From: Bacillota bacterium
GTDB taxonomy: Bacteria; Bacillota; SHA-98; UBA4971
Assembly: GCA_014360195.1 (NCBI GenBank)
Contig: JACIXY010000007.1
Span: forward strand, 39,473 to 103,472
Direction of reading: 5' to 3'
DNA length: 64,000 bases
Part shown: piece after piece, positions 43,629 to 53,971 of the stretch
Layout of the letters: every line of letters begins with the position of its first letter
Numbering within the stretch: the stretch's first letter is position 1
Position numbers and translations under genes: made by a program
Notes under the pieces: generated by a model
Told to the model about the DNA's origin: nothing
What the model saw: only the letters and a program-made list of their open reading frames with translations
Database searches by the model: none

Positions 43629-44468
43629 CTAAACCTTGATGCCCGCTTTCTTCTGAATAAAGGCCTGAAACTTCTTGTAGAAGTCCGCCAGTTTCTGGGC
43701 GTTCTGCTTTGCTGCTTCCACGAATCGCTTTATGTCCTCTTGAGTCGGCGGAGTGCCTTGGCCCGCGCCACTTGCGCCATCTCCGGCCCGCGGACGCCCC
43801 CCGTCTGCCCGTGAAGTGAGGCCGTACTTCGCAGGATCGAAGTCAAAGTTGTCTACATACGCGATCTGCTTTGCCGAGAGGACATTCTCTATCTTCTCGA
43901 TCGCCTGGCGGAGCGCCTCCTCCCGGGCCTCGCGTTGCTTGCGAAGCTCCCGTATCCTCGCGTCATCTCTCTGCACGGCGCCCTGACCCGCCTGGCCCTG
44001 GCCCTGACCCTGACCCTGCCCCTGCCAGCCGGGACGATTTCCAATCTCGAATTGGGCCGGATCGACCTCGAGCCGGATAAGACCCTTGTCAACCAGGGAC
44101 TTGAATGTAGGCCATATGCTGGTCGCTTGATCCCGGGTGAGAGCAAGCTTCTTGTCGCGCTCCATGTCCATGATTCCCGCGAGAAGCCAGACGAGGTCTT
44201 GCTCAGCGGCCTGCCCTCCTACCCACTGGCCGCCCGCCGGCAGCTGGTTACCTGCAGCTCCAGCCTGCGCAATCAGGAAGCCGGCGTTGCTGTCACTGCT
44301 ATTACCACCTCCGATCGCCGCGCCCGCCGCCGCACTCAACAGCACGCTCGCCGCTACCGCCACCAGGGCTGCCGCCCTGAGCGGTGTCAACAATCTACCG
44401 ACCTGCCTGCCTGCCGGCCCGCCAACCAATCGTTTTTCCAGTCTCAGGCTCATGCGCAGACGGGTCAT
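43629..44468 (-). CDS. Secreted protein of the efflux cluster, function unknown
   Basis: 279 aa from ATG at 44468 behind GGGGGAGGAATG. A basic N-terminus and a hydrophobic stretch (~29-50, LRAAALVAVAASVLLSAAAGAA) form a signal peptide or anchor. Residues ~90-125 contain LALTRDQATSIWPTFKSLVD, loosely like the LTxxQ repeats of Spy-type proteins. A GQGQGQGQG tract (~150) comes from a hexamer repeat. A coiled coil (RELRKQREAREEALRQAIEKIENVL) follows. It is the last gene of the efflux cluster, 290 bp after the permease. An envelope-stress role is plausible but unproven. Confidence 0.6.
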   Translation of the reverse strand: MTRLRMSLRLEKRLVGGPAGRQVGRLLTPLRAAALVAVAASVLLSAAAGAAIGGGNSSDSNAGFLIAQAGAAGNQLPAGGQWVGGQAAEQDLVWLLAGIMDMERDKKLALTRDQATSIWPTFKSLVDKGLIRLEVDPAQFEIGNRPGWQGQGQGQGQGQAGQGAVQRDDARIRELRKQREAREEALRQAIEKIENVLSAKQIAYVDNFDFDPAKYGLTSRADGGRPRAGDGASGAGQGTPPTQEDIKRFVEAAKQNAQKLADFYKKFQAFIQKKAGIKV

Positions 44469-44758
44469 CTCACATTCCTCCCCCACTTACTTGAACGTTT
44501 GCACTGACTCACCCACTGCTCCGCGTCGCGGGTTCGTTTGGGCAATCTTCCCCGCGGTGCCTACGCTCGATCCTACTTCGCGATGCGTCACTCTTGTCGC
44601 TTCCTACCTTGCCGCTTGCCACCACACACGGTTTCATAAGGCGATCCATTGCGGGAGCGATTGCTTACTATTGCTCGCTCGTGCCGCAGGGTGCCGCAGG
44701 CCTGGATCGCCTTGTGCTCGGCGGACTCGAACGCCGTTGCTTACTTCTGCTCTTACTC

Positions 44759-45967
44759 TTACTCGTACCGCAGGGCCTCCACTGGGTTCAAGCGCGCTGC
44801 TCTGCTAGCTGGGTATATCCCAAAGAAGAGGCCGACAGCTAGCGAGAAGCAGAACGGAATTAGTACAGCGCCCACGGAGACCGCGGCAGGCCACCCTGCG
44901 ACCCGGGCCGCAATCCTCGATCCGGCGATCCCGACGATGATTCCGATCACGCCGCCGACCAGGCTCAGCACAACCGACTCAATGAGGAATTGCATCAGGA
45001 TGTCCACCGTTCTTGCGCCCAAAGCCTTTCGAAGCCCTATCTCTCTTGTCCGCTCGGTCACGGAAACCAGCATTATGTTCATGACCCCGATCCCGCCGAC
45101 AAGAAGCGATACGCTGGCAATGCCCGCAAGAAGCAGGGTAAACACCCGGGTGACGTCCTGGGCGGCGCCGAGAACATCGGCCTGGTTTCTCACATAAAAG
45201 GCGTCGGTGCTACCCAGGCGGGCAGCGAGAACGGATACTATCTCGTCATTGGCGGCACCCATGGATTTCGCGTCGTTGGCCTGCGCGTAGATCGTCCGCA
45301 CGTACTTCGTCCCCAGGATCCGCTTCTGTGCGGTTGTTATCGGAACATAAATGGCGTCGTCCACGTTGGTCATGCCGCTCTGACCCTTAGACCCCATGAC
45401 ACCGATGACCCGCAGGCGCACCTGACCGACCTTGAGCTCTTGCCCGATGGGATCCGCGCCCGAAAAAAGCTCATCGACGACGCCCTGGCCCACCACGGCA
45501 ACCTTCGCGGCCAACTGCACATCCTGCTCGGTGAAGAAAGATCCAGAGGCGACGGTGAAGGCTCTAACCGACAGGTATTCAGGGGTTGTGGCTACGACCT
45601 GCGTTTGTATGCTGCTCGACCCGTATTTCACAACAGCACCTCTTGAGATCTCCGGGGCCACGGCGCGGACGGACGGGCACTCATCGCGTATCGCCTGGAC
45701 CTCGTCCATTGTAAGGACATCCATACTTCCGAATGCACCCATGGTCCGCGCGCCCGGCTCCCGGGTCCGGCCGGGCATGACGATCAGAAGGTTAGAGCCG
45801 AGCCGCTCTATCTGGGACGATACCTGGAGATTCGCGCCCTCGCCGATCGCCACCATGATGACGACTGCGGCAACTCCTATGATCACGCCCAGCATCGTGA
45901 GGCCCGAACGCATCTTGTTGCTCGTGATGCTCAAGAGCGCCGTGCGAACGCCTTCTAGCAGGTTCAC
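44759..45967 (-). CDS. MacB-type ABC transporter permease
   Basis: 402 aa. TM1 near the N-terminus ([25 protein letters not shown]), a large MacB-PCD extracytoplasmic domain (~50-270), and three C-terminal TM helices with the FtsX signature ([31 protein letters not shown]). It overlaps the ATPase gene by 4 bp. Acts as a mechanotransmission exporter pump with the membrane-fusion and TolC-like proteins encoded upstream. Confidence 0.9.
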   Translation of the reverse strand: MNLLEGVRTALLSITSNKMRSGLTMLGVIIGVAAVVIMVAIGEGANLQVSSQIERLGSNLLIVMPGRTREPGARTMGAFGSMDVLTMDEVQAIRDECPSVRAVAPEISRGAVVKYGSSSIQTQVVATTPEYLSVRAFTVASGSFFTEQDVQLAAKVAVVGQGVVDELFSGADPIGQELKVGQVRLRVIGVMGSKGQSGMTNVDDAIYVPITTAQKRILGTKYVRTIYAQANDAKSMGAANDEIVSVLAARLGSTDAFYVRNQADVLGAAQDVTRVFTLLLAGIASVSLLVGGIGVMNIMLVSVTERTREIGLRKALGARTVDILMQFLIESVVLSLVGGVIGIIVGIAGSRIAARVAGWPAAVSVGAVLIPFCFSLAVGLFFGIYPASRAARLNPVEALRYE

Positions 45968-46728
45968 CCCGCCTTCACCTCCTCGGCGGCGCCCTCCGTG
46001 AGGCCGGCGATCAGGGCATCCAGTGATTCGTCTCGTTCCGCGATTGTCCTTGACGACACGGCTTCATCCGAAACTATGAGCCCGTCGCGGAAGCGGACGA
46101 TTCTCTTGGCATACTGGGCAATATCCGCGTTATGGGTAACCAGGACTACGGTGATCCCGCTATCGTTTAGTGCCTGGAAGATCGCCATGATTTCCACACC
46201 CGACTTCGTATCCAGATTGCCTGTGGGCTCATCTGCGAGGACGATCTGCGGGTGCGTTACCAGGCTTCGTGCTATGGCGACCCGCTGCTGCTGGCCGCCT
46301 GAAAGCTCCGAAGGTTTATGATGAAGCCGATCCTTGAGCCCCACCGCCTCCAGTGCCCTAACCGCGAGAAGTCTTCGAGTACGCCTGGGCACGCCCCGAT
46401 AGATCAACGGTAGCTCTACGTTGGCAACCGCGTTGAGCCTCGGCAGGAGGTTATACGTCTGAAAGACAAACCCTATGCGCCGATTTCTCACGCGGGCAAG
46501 CTCGGTGTCATCCATCTCGCTCACGAGCACCCCACCGAGAGAGTAGGACCCTTCTGTGGGTTGGTCCAGGCAACCGAGGATGTTCATGAACGTGGTCTTG
46601 CCCGAGCCCGAGGGACCCATGATGGCGACGAATTCTCCTTCGTCGATGCGAAGGGACACGCCTCGGAGTGCAGCAACTTCGATGCTGCCGACTCTGTACA
46701 CTTTCTTCAATCCGTTAACTTCGATCAC
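45964..46728 (-). CDS. MacB-type ABC transporter ATPase
   Basis: 254 aa from GTG at 46728 behind GGGGTGA. Walker [11 protein letters not shown]-loop [12 protein letters not shown], signature [15 protein letters not shown], Walker [13 protein letters not shown] and the H-switch VTHN are all intact. Typical LolD/MacB class, about 220 aa core plus a short tail. MITE copy G lies between this gene and the membrane-fusion gene upstream. Confidence 0.93.
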   Translation of the reverse strand: MIEVNGLKKVYRVGSIEVAALRGVSLRIDEGEFVAIMGPSGSGKTTFMNILGCLDQPTEGSYSLGGVLVSEMDDTELARVRNRRIGFVFQTYNLLPRLNAVANVELPLIYRGVPRRTRRLLAVRALEAVGLKDRLHHKPSELSGGQQQRVAIARSLVTHPQIVLADEPTGNLDTKSGVEIMAIFQALNDSGITVVLVTHNADIAQYAKRIVRFRDGLIVSDEAVSSRTIAERDESLDALIAGLTEGAAEEVKAG

Positions 46729-46791
46729 GCTCAACTCACCCCATACGCCCGCCGAGTTGGGGCCGGGACTGGCTCCCATGAACCCACTCTC

Positions 46792-46988
46792 CTAAGTGAG
46801 GGTGCATTAGTCCTCGCCCCTCTTCCAGTAGTTGCCGGGTTGCCGGTGTTGCACTCGGGGACGGCGCCCCAAGCGGGGCGCCTTGACAAAATCCGGCCCG
46901 TCGGGCAGGTGGCCGGATTTTGACACCCCTCGTGCAATCACCGGCAACCCCTCCGAAAAGTCGGGGGCATTTTTGCACCCCCACTTAG
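46792..46988 (-). repeat. MITE-like element, copy G (197 bp)
   Basis: Ends CTAAGTGAGGGTGCA and TGCACCCCCACTTAG pair over 15 positions with one mismatch, the clearest terminal repeats of the family. The core matches copies C, E and H. It splits the presumed mfp-ATPase-permease operon. Confidence 0.92.
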
Positions 46989-47082
46989 TGGACCCACTTC
47001 ACTCGTCGACCCACTCCTGTGTAAGCCCCGTGAGAACTCGTCGCTAGAGCCCGGCACCCGCCTCGCTATCTTGCCGTCCATG

Positions 47083-48654
47083 TCACGGTCTGCCGCCGAA
47101 GAACGCGCCGCCTCCTGGCACAAGACGCATCATGGGGTTCGTGCTCTGGGCTCTGGTGCCTCCAGCGCCTGCAGACGCGCTACTGGACCTGCGGATCGCC
47201 ACCATCTCGCCTGGCTCAAGCCCGGATACTACCTCGGTCGTGGTCCCGTCGGTGATGCCCAGCTCGACACGCTTGAAGAATGGTTCTCCGTTTTCGTCGA
47301 GGGTGCGGGCCATCAGACGCCCACGACGTTCCTCCAGCGCCGCATTGGGGATTGTGAGCACGTTAGCGCGCCGGTCCAGGACGATATCCACGTCAGCTGT
47401 CATGCCAGGCTTTAGGGTCCGCGTATCGTCGGTGACCTTGACCGTCACTTCGAAGTAAACCACGCTGCTGATGACCTTTCCCTGTGAGGCAACGCTTTCA
47501 ACGACTCCGTTGAAAACTCTTCCGGGGAGCGACTCCACTTTGACATCGGCCTGCTGACCTACCCTGACACTGTGGACATCAGTTTCATCTACGTTCGCCA
47601 CGACCTCGAGGTGCGTCAGATCCGCGACCACCGCAAGCACGCTGGATTGCCCTGCAAGTTGCCCCACCTGCGCCGCAACATCGGTAACCGTTCCGTCTAT
47701 GGGCGACACGACCCGCGTGAGGCTCAAGTTGCGCTCCGCCGCACTGACGGCGTTTCTGGCCTGAGCCACCTGCGCTTGCGCAGTGAGAAGCTGTTGCTGG
47801 ACACTCGTAGCTTCGGCGTTTGCTTGCGCCAGGCTCAGGTTTATCTTGGCTTGGGATACCGCCGCTTCGGCTGCCGCAAGCTCGTCAGGGTCGGGGCCAG
47901 CGAGCAGCGAGTCCAGCTTTTGTTGCGCAGACTTCAGTGATTCAACGGCGGTGAGATACTTGCTTTCGGCGCTTTCCAGTTGCTGACGTGTCACCGCGCC
48001 CTGCTCGAACAGGGTCTTGTTGCGCTCATACTCCTTCTTTGCGGTGTCGACCGCAAGCTGCGCCTGGGTGACCTGGGACCTGGCCTGCTCGATATCCTGG
48101 GGCGTTGCACCCTTTTTAAGCTGGGCCAGCTTTGCTTCGGCGTTAAGGAGGTTCACCCTGGCCTGCTCTACTTGAAGCTTGTTTTGGGCCGGAGCAAGCT
48201 TCGCCTGCGTTTGTGCCTCCGCGAGCTTCGCCTCCGCAACGGCCAGGTTGTCTCTGGCCTCCTGAAGGCGCTCCCGAGCGTCGGTGTCATCCAGCAGGAC
48301 CAGGACCTGGCCTTTTTTCACAACGTCCCCTTGCTTGACGAGGACCTCCGTGACGGTGCCGCTGACCTTCGGCACAACCTGGTAGGTTGATCCCGGCCTC
48401 ACAGTTCCGGAGGCTGTGACTTTGAGCGTGATCGAGCCGGTCTGTACCGGAACGAGCTGGTAAAGCTCCTCTGAGCTCGCAGCCCCCCGGTTATTTCGCA
48501 AAAATCCGTGGTAAAAGGCGTATCCAGCTATTCCAACGGCGCACACAGTGACGACCACGGCGGCCACGAGACGCCGTCTGCCCCTGCGCCGCCCGCTTGC
48601 ACCCTTGCGCGCATTCGTCCCATTACTGTTAACCGTTCCGCTGCTGCCACTCAT
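47083..48654 (-). CDS. Membrane-fusion (HlyD/MacA-type) periplasmic adaptor
   Basis: 523 aa from ATG at 48654, overlapping the preceding stop as ATGA. Residues ~25-45 are a signal anchor. A lipoyl-like half-motif (TVRPGSTYQVVPKVSGTV), a long coiled coil (~95-290; repeated AEAKLAEAQTQ, LNAEAKLAQL, LESAESKYL) and the second lipoyl half (RVVSPIDGTVTDV) are followed by beta-barrel and membrane-proximal domains. The long hairpin is of the kind that docks TolC-like channels. Confidence 0.9.
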   Translation of the reverse strand: MSGSSGTVNSNGTNARKGASGRRRGRRRLVAAVVVTVCAVGIAGYAFYHGFLRNNRGAASSEELYQLVPVQTGSITLKVTASGTVRPGSTYQVVPKVSGTVTEVLVKQGDVVKKGQVLVLLDDTDARERLQEARDNLAVAEAKLAEAQTQAKLAPAQNKLQVEQARVNLLNAEAKLAQLKKGATPQDIEQARSQVTQAQLAVDTAKKEYERNKTLFEQGAVTRQQLESAESKYLTAVESLKSAQQKLDSLLAGPDPDELAAAEAAVSQAKINLSLAQANAEATSVQQQLLTAQAQVAQARNAVSAAERNLSLTRVVSPIDGTVTDVAAQVGQLAGQSSVLAVVADLTHLEVVANVDETDVHSVRVGQQADVKVESLPGRVFNGVVESVASQGKVISSVVYFEVTVKVTDDTRTLKPGMTADVDIVLDRRANVLTIPNAALEERRGRLMARTLDENGEPFFKRVELGITDGTTTEVVSGLEPGEMVAIRRSSSASAGAGGTRAQSTNPMMRLVPGGGAFFGGRP

Positions 48655-50141
48655 AGCTTCCACCTCTCGGTTCCCAGCAATCCGACCGCCTTGCCCAAGC
48701 GTGCCCTGGCCAGGTAGCAATCGAATAGGGCTTGGACTTCGCCGGCCCTTGCGCTGGCCAGAGACTGGGTAGCGTCGATGACCTCAGCCACCACCCCTGC
48801 GCCTGCCTCAAAGCGCGCCTTCGTCACGCGGAGCGCCTCTTCGGCCTCGTCCACCGCCTTCTTTGCAAGCTCCAGTTTTAGCAGGGCCTGTTTCAGTCCC
48901 ACCGATGCCGCATATACGTCTTCGACCACCGCTTGTTTCTGACGTTCCAGCGCGGACTTCTGTATCTTCAGGTTCGTCTCCGCCTGCCCGAGCTTTTCTC
49001 GGGCCACTCCTCCGTCCCAGAGCGGCCAGGATACCTCAATGCCCACGCTTGACGTGGACGTGGACTTTGACCCGGTCGCAGCCCCAGGTGTCACCACTGT
49101 GGAGCGAGAATCCTCAGCCCCTTCATTCGCGAGCGTAAGTGTCCAACCTACCTGTCCGGATGTGAGGCTAAGTGAACCTGTGGCGGACACCAAAACGTCT
49201 CCCTGGTTCGAATACGCTGCGGAAAGGCCCACGGAAGGCCACAGGGACCTCCGCGCTGTCTCCACGGCGGCGCGGGCCTTTTGCACCGATAAGCTTGCTT
49301 GCTTCACTTCCGGCCGGTTTTCGAGGGCAAGCTTCACCAGTTCCTCAAGGTTCTGCTCCTCCTGCTCCACCTGGAAATCGTTCACGAGGTCGAAGCTCGT
49401 CTCCGCCGGTAGGCCCAATAGCAGCGCCAGGGAACGCATGGCCGCATCCAGGTCGTCCCCGGCCTTGAGCTGATTGAACCTGGCCTGGTCAAGCTGGCTC
49501 TCAGCCTTCATGAGGTCGAGCTTGGTTGCCACACCCAGGGACAGCTTACTGCGCACCTCGTCCAGGAAATTGCTCGCCCCTTCAAGGGCGCTGTCGTTCA
49601 AGGACTTGATCTGCTGTGCTTTGAGAACGTTGAGGTAAGCTGAGATTACGCTGAACACGACGTTCTGCCTGGCCTTGGCAAGATCGAGCTCTGCCCCGTC
49701 CAGATCGATGGCGGCAAGTTCGGTAGGTGAAAGCCCGACGCTAAACGGTGCCGGAAGGATGCCCGGCAGCGTCTGACTTACCGCCACACGCACGGAAGGA
49801 CGTGCGGAAGAGCTGCTATCCGACGTCAAACCTCCTGCCACTGAATAGACCGAGGTGTCATAATACGAACCCTGGAGAACGACTTTCGGCTGCCGAGACC
49901 CGCTGCTTTCCCGAAGCCTGGAGCGGCTCAGCTCGAGCGCCTGCATGCTGCTGACAAGTTCAGGACTCTGCCTGGCGGCAAGGTCAATGGCCTCGGCCAG
50001 CGTCAGGCGAACGGGTAGCGATGCCGTGGCGTCCGCCGCTTCGATTCCCCGCGGCCATGTTATAGCTAGGACAGCCGCGCCTGTGAGGACCGCGAGCACC
50101 AGGAGCTTGATGCGGCCTGTCGTCATTCCTTTAATCATCAC
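48651..50141 (-). CDS. TolC-like outer-membrane efflux protein (second of pair)
   Basis: 496 aa. Signal peptide (IKLLVLAVLTGAAVLAITWP) then two OEP repeats of long helices: LTLAEAIDLAARQSPEL opens the first and AAVETARRSLWPSVGLSAAYSNQG the second. Overlaps both the upstream TolC-like gene and the downstream adaptor gene by 4 bp, so all three are co-translated. In diderms this family forms the exit duct; some monoderm Firmicutes also carry distant homologues. Confidence 0.85.
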   Translation of the reverse strand: MMIKGMTTGRIKLLVLAVLTGAAVLAITWPRGIEAADATASLPVRLTLAEAIDLAARQSPELVSSMQALELSRSRLRESSGSRQPKVVLQGSYYDTSVYSVAGGLTSDSSSSARPSVRVAVSQTLPGILPAPFSVGLSPTELAAIDLDGAELDLAKARQNVVFSVISAYLNVLKAQQIKSLNDSALEGASNFLDEVRSKLSLGVATKLDLMKAESQLDQARFNQLKAGDDLDAAMRSLALLLGLPAETSFDLVNDFQVEQEEQNLEELVKLALENRPEVKQASLSVQKARAAVETARRSLWPSVGLSAAYSNQGDVLVSATGSLSLTSGQVGWTLTLANEGAEDSRSTVVTPGAATGSKSTSTSSVGIEVSWPLWDGGVAREKLGQAETNLKIQKSALERQKQAVVEDVYAASVGLKQALLKLELAKKAVDEAEEALRVTKARFEAGAGVVAEVIDATQSLASARAGEVQALFDCYLARARLGKAVGLLGTERWKL

Positions 50142-51256
50142 GACGCGGTACCTCCGTTTTCCACGCTTGTGTCGCCGATAGCCCGCTTGAACTGCGACCG
50201 TGCTACGTTGTAGTCATATATGGCCTGGAGCGCGTCGATTTGGCTTTGAGTATACTGGTTCTGCGCGGTGAGGACATCCAAGTTCGTGGCCATGTCCGCC
50301 TCAAAGAGAAGTTGGGTCACCCGCAGGTTCTCCTGTGCCTCACTGACCTTCTTGGCCGTAAGTTCCACCTTGGCCTCGGCCTGTTTGAGCGCTACATAGG
50401 CTTGGCGGACCGCCAGCGCTATCTTGTTCCGTTGCTCGGCGAGCTTTATCCTGGCATCGTCGGCTGCGAGCCTGGCGCGTTCGTACGTGAGCCTCGGCGT
50501 GAAGTCATTGTCAGCCAGGCTAACGTTCATGTCAGCAACCTCGACGGCCGATTGTGCCTGCGCGATTTCAACCCGGTTGGCGAGAGCGAACTCGATGCTG
50601 GCTTCAAGATTGAGGTCTCCTGTCTTCTCATAAGAAAACTCGTCACGCAGGCGAAGGATGGTCTCCGGGGCAAGCCCGATGGCCTGATTCAGCGCGACCA
50701 TTGCAAGATCCCTGTTGAGGATGGCACTTGCGAGGTTATTGCGTGCGGAGGCAACCTGGTTCTCCGCCCTGATAAGGTCTAGCCTGGTGGCCATGCCCAC
50801 CTTTTCCTTGGCCTTGGCTATTTCGAGCTGTCTTTCGGCGAGGGCGAGCGCCTGTTCGGAGATGGACACGAGGTGCTCGGCCTTGAGAAGCGAGTAATGC
50901 TGCTGGTCTGTGCTGAGGACCACGTCCTGTTTGGCTATCTCGAGGTTCTTCTCGGCGACCGTTAAGTTCATGCGAGCCTGGTAAACCGATGTTGGAGATG
51001 GTTTCGTGAGGTTGGTGGCCTCCGTTTGCGCCAGAGCGAGCTCGGCATCTTTCACCGCGTTGGCAGCCAGGAGCACGCTCGCGCTGTGCTTCAGCGCCAG
51101 CTCCCGGCACTCCTTGAGGCTCACCTCTCTCACCGCGGGTTCACCCGTGTTGTCACTCGCAAATGCGGCAGACGAAAACGCTGTTATAGCGGACAGCGCG
51201 ACTATCGCCATCCAACGCAACCTCAACATATCTAGGCGATGTCTCGACAGCGACAT
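50138..51256 (-). CDS. TolC-like outer-membrane efflux protein (first of pair)
   Basis: 372 aa from ATG at 51256 behind GGAGGGAGGAACGG. Signal peptide (MAIVALSAITAFSSAAFA). VSLKECRELALKHSASVLLA opens the OEP fold; the helical repeats contain VAEKNLEIAKQDVVLS and DDARIKLAEQRNKIAL. Shorter than TolC (about 430-470 aa) and may pair with the longer homologue downstream. Confidence 0.82.
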   Translation of the reverse strand: MSLSRHRLDMLRLRWMAIVALSAITAFSSAAFASDNTGEPAVREVSLKECRELALKHSASVLLAANAVKDAELALAQTEATNLTKPSPTSVYQARMNLTVAEKNLEIAKQDVVLSTDQQHYSLLKAEHLVSISEQALALAERQLEIAKAKEKVGMATRLDLIRAENQVASARNNLASAILNRDLAMVALNQAIGLAPETILRLRDEFSYEKTGDLNLEASIEFALANRVEIAQAQSAVEVADMNVSLADNDFTPRLTYERARLAADDARIKLAEQRNKIALAVRQAYVALKQAEAKVELTAKKVSEAQENLRVTQLLFEADMATNLDVLTAQNQYTQSQIDALQAIYDYNVARSQFKRAIGDTSVENGGTAS

Positions 51257-51959
51257 CCTGAACCGTTCCTCCCTCCAGTACCCAAGACTTCCGACTATCT
51301 TCCCGCAAAATCCCTCCACCAGCTGCACTTAAGAGAGGCACTTAAAAGAGGGGGGTGCCCGGAGGCAGCCCCCGACAGATCTGGTGACCGACTACTGCAG
51401 TTCGATCCCGGGTCTGGCCGCGACTGTGTCTGGACCTAGCTGCGACCGTGACACGGCCTGTTGGATCTCGTGCCGCAGTCCCTGCTTGTGTTCCGCGTGC
51501 AGCCTTCTGGTGGATCGCACACCCGCTCGTGCTGAATGGTGCCGCTCTCGCTTTCCGCAGCCTGTGCCGCCTGTGCCGCCTGGGCCAGGCCGACATTGGC
51601 CATGGCTACTATGCGGATCATCGTTCCAGCTACGACGGACATAGAGGGCGCGGCAGCTGTCCAGACCAGCCCCTTGGCCTTGATGATCCCAACCTCCTCT
51701 CGCACCGAACCCGTTTGGTGGCTCAACCCTGGCCATGCAGGTGGGCCCGGTTCTGTGGAGGCCTGGACTGCTGCCCCGAAATCACCGGTGCCTCCTGTAA
51801 TGGTGTGTCCTGCGAGCCACGGGTCGGGAAAACTGGGTTTTCTCCCTGAGTCTGGATTCTTTACTATGTATAACGCGCGGTATGTCAAGAAATTGTGACA
51901 GAGAAGGTAACATTTTGTGAACGCGGGCCCACCAGGGTTCGCGAACGGTCCGCACGACT
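51257..51959 (-). other. Long leader of the TolC operon with possible small secreted ORF
   Basis: Region read on the minus strand. A perfect TTGACA (51883-51888) has only a weak -10 (TAGTAA) after it. An AGGAGG sits near 51686, and the frame after it encodes a signal-peptide-like stretch (MSVVAGTMIRIVAMANVGLA, then Ala/Gln repeats) ending at 51436, but no normal start codon is well placed. A second frame continues with GLRHEIQQAVSRSQLGPD, so a frameshifted small protein is possible. I cannot assign a gene with confidence. Confidence 0.3.
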
Positions 51960-52157
51960 CTAAGTGGGGGTCCGTCAGTTCCTTCCTGGTTGCCAACATC
52001 TGGTGGGCTGCCGGTGTTGCACTCGGGGACGGCGCCCCAAGCGGGGCGCGCTTCGCCAAAATCCGGCCCGTCGGGCGAGAGGCCGGATTTTGACACCCCT
52101 CGTGCAATCACCGGCAACCCCTCCCAAGAGTCGGGAGCATTCTGCGCTCTCACTTAG
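51960..52157 (-). repeat. MITE-like element, copy H (198 bp)
   Basis: Ends CTAAGTGGGGGTCCGTCAG and CTCTCACTTAG. The core matches C, E and G; the left arm CCAACATCTGGTGGG links it to copies B and D. Its right terminal CTTAG contains, on the minus strand, the TAA stop of the sensor kinase gene. Confidence 0.9.
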
Positions 52158-53971
52158 CAGCGACTTGCGTCGTATCCTTCGCCGGCCCCATCTGCTTCGT
52201 CTGGCGGCACTGCTGGCAGTGTGAAACTAAACGTCGAGCCCTTGCCCGGCTCACTCTCCACAGCAACACGTCCGCCGTGGGCCGTTACGATCTGCTTCAC
52301 GATGGCGAGACCCAGACCGGTCCCGCCGAGGGCGCGCGCACGCGACTTCTCAACCCGATGAAAGCGTTCCCAGACGTAAGGAAGGTCTTCAGCAGGAATG
52401 CCCGGGCCGTGGTCCTGGACGCTAATGGTGACTTCGTTTCCAGAAGACCGCGCCCGGATCATGATCACACCGTCTGGCGGGGAGAACCGTACGGCGTTAC
52501 TCAGGAGATTAATCAGGACCTGCTCCACACGATCCTCATTTGCGAGTATGAGCGGGAGATCTGCAGGGATGTCTCTCTCCACGTGAACCCGATGTTCCTG
52601 CAACTGCGGTGTAAGCTTGAATAAAACGCGAGCTACCAGTTGGGCTGCGTCAATGGGATTGAGGTCCCAGGTTACCTTGCCTGACTCCATCAGCGCGAGA
52701 TCCAAGAGGTCATGAATGAGACGGTTCAAACGCAGGGTTTCTCTGTGCATTACCTGGAGATACTGCTTTTTGACAGATTCCTCCGAGATCACCCCATCCA
52801 TCATGGCCTCCAGGAATCCCTGAATAGAGGTCAGGGGGGTGCGGAGCTCGTGCGAAACGTTTGCGACAAGATCACGGCGGAGCTGTTCCAGTTGCCGAAG
52901 CTCGGTAATGTCCTGCAAGACTCCGACCGCTCCATAGATCCTGCCTTCTGTTCCCTTGAGTGGGGCGACATGCACGAGGACAAACGTCCTGCTGTCAACA
53001 AGCCTGTATTCCGCCGACTGTTCTTGACCCGAGCCGAGGACGCTGCCGAAGAGTTCTGCGAGCCCAGGACATGCGGAGATGTCCGCAAGCGACAGGCCGA
53101 CCAATTCCGTGCCCTCGCATTTCAACATGCGCGCGGCTGCAGGATTGACGAGGATCATCTTACCCTGCTCGTCCGTGGCGATAACACCTTCGGACATGTT
53201 TGACAGGATATTCTCGATTTTCAGTTTCTCCTGATGAAGAGTGCCGATAGTCTGTTGAAGGGCGGTGGATAGGTGATTGAAGTTTCGAGCAAGCTGTCCC
53301 AACTCGTCTCGAGATACCGCCGTGATCTTATGCCCGAAATTGCCCCTGGCCATTTCCAGGGTGACTCTGCTCATCTCCTTGAGGGGACGGGAAATCGAGC
53401 GGGAAAAGAAGTAACCCAGAACGGTGGCGACCAGTATCGCAATGCCCGCGGCATACACAATCAGCCGCTCGACCGCGCCAACCGTAGCTGCAATGTCGGC
53501 AACAGGCGTAAAGAGTAACAGGCTCCCGACGACCTGTCCCTTCATTTTTATGGGCACGGCCACCGAGAGCATGGTCTGATTGAAGCGAGGGCTGAAAGCG
53601 CGTTTGGAAACCACCTCCCCTTGCAGAATACGGCGGTTTTCGTCCCCCTCTAACTGCAAGTGCGGCGGGCCTGGCAAGCGCGTGCCGCCTGCCAGTATAA
53701 GACCATGCCGATCCACCACTGCCATGCGGGTGTTCTGCGCATAACCCAGGGTCCCGAGCACACGGTCAAGAGAAGCGAGGCTCTGCCCTTCTTCGAGGTA
53801 TGATTCCATCAACTCACCGATGGCCTTGCCTCTTTGGATGAGGTGGCGTTCCCTGGTAGAGTAGTAGTAGTTGGCGAATAGCTGGGACATGACAACGCCC
53901 ACAGCCAGCAAGGTCAACAGCGCTACGATCAGGTATGATACCAGGAGTTTTGCGAAAAGACTTCTCCACAT
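52154..53971 (-). CDS. PhoR-like sensor histidine kinase
   Basis: 605 aa. TM1 (~8-32), an extracytoplasmic sensor region (~33-165), TM2 (~168-190), HAMP (~190-243), PAS (~255-358), HisKA with H374 in NVSHELRTPLTS, and HATPase_c with N box (VEQVLINLLSNAVRF), G1 (DHGPGIP) and G2 (GGTGLGLAIVKQI). The response regulator gene ends one base upstream. The stop codon TAA is supplied by the end of MITE copy H, so the last residues (YDASRC) may not be ancestral. Confidence 0.93.
   Translation of the reverse strand: MWRSLFAKLLVSYLIVALLTLLAVGVVMSQLFANYYYSTRERHLIQRGKAIGELMESYLEEGQSLASLDRVLGTLGYAQNTRMAVVDRHGLILAGGTRLPGPPHLQLEGDENRRILQGEVVSKRAFSPRFNQTMLSVAVPIKMKGQVVGSLLLFTPVADIAATVGAVERLIVYAAGIAILVATVLGYFFSRSISRPLKEMSRVTLEMARGNFGHKITAVSRDELGQLARNFNHLSTALQQTIGTLHQEKLKIENILSNMSEGVIATDEQGKMILVNPAAARMLKCEGTELVGLSLADISACPGLAELFGSVLGSGQEQSAEYRLVDSRTFVLVHVAPLKGTEGRIYGAVGVLQDITELRQLEQLRRDLVANVSHELRTPLTSIQGFLEAMMDGVISEESVKKQYLQVMHRETLRLNRLIHDLLDLALMESGKVTWDLNPIDAAQLVARVLFKLTPQLQEHRVHVERDIPADLPLILANEDRVEQVLINLLSNAVRFSPPDGVIMIRARSSGNEVTISVQDHGPGIPAEDLPYVWERFHRVEKSRARALGGTGLGLAIVKQIVTAHGGRVAVESEPGKGSTFSFTLPAVPPDEADGAGEGYDASRC

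Noticed and set aside
47500..48400. Several plus-strand frames opposite the membrane-fusion gene
   Set aside because: Shadows of the coiled-coil coding region on the minus strand.
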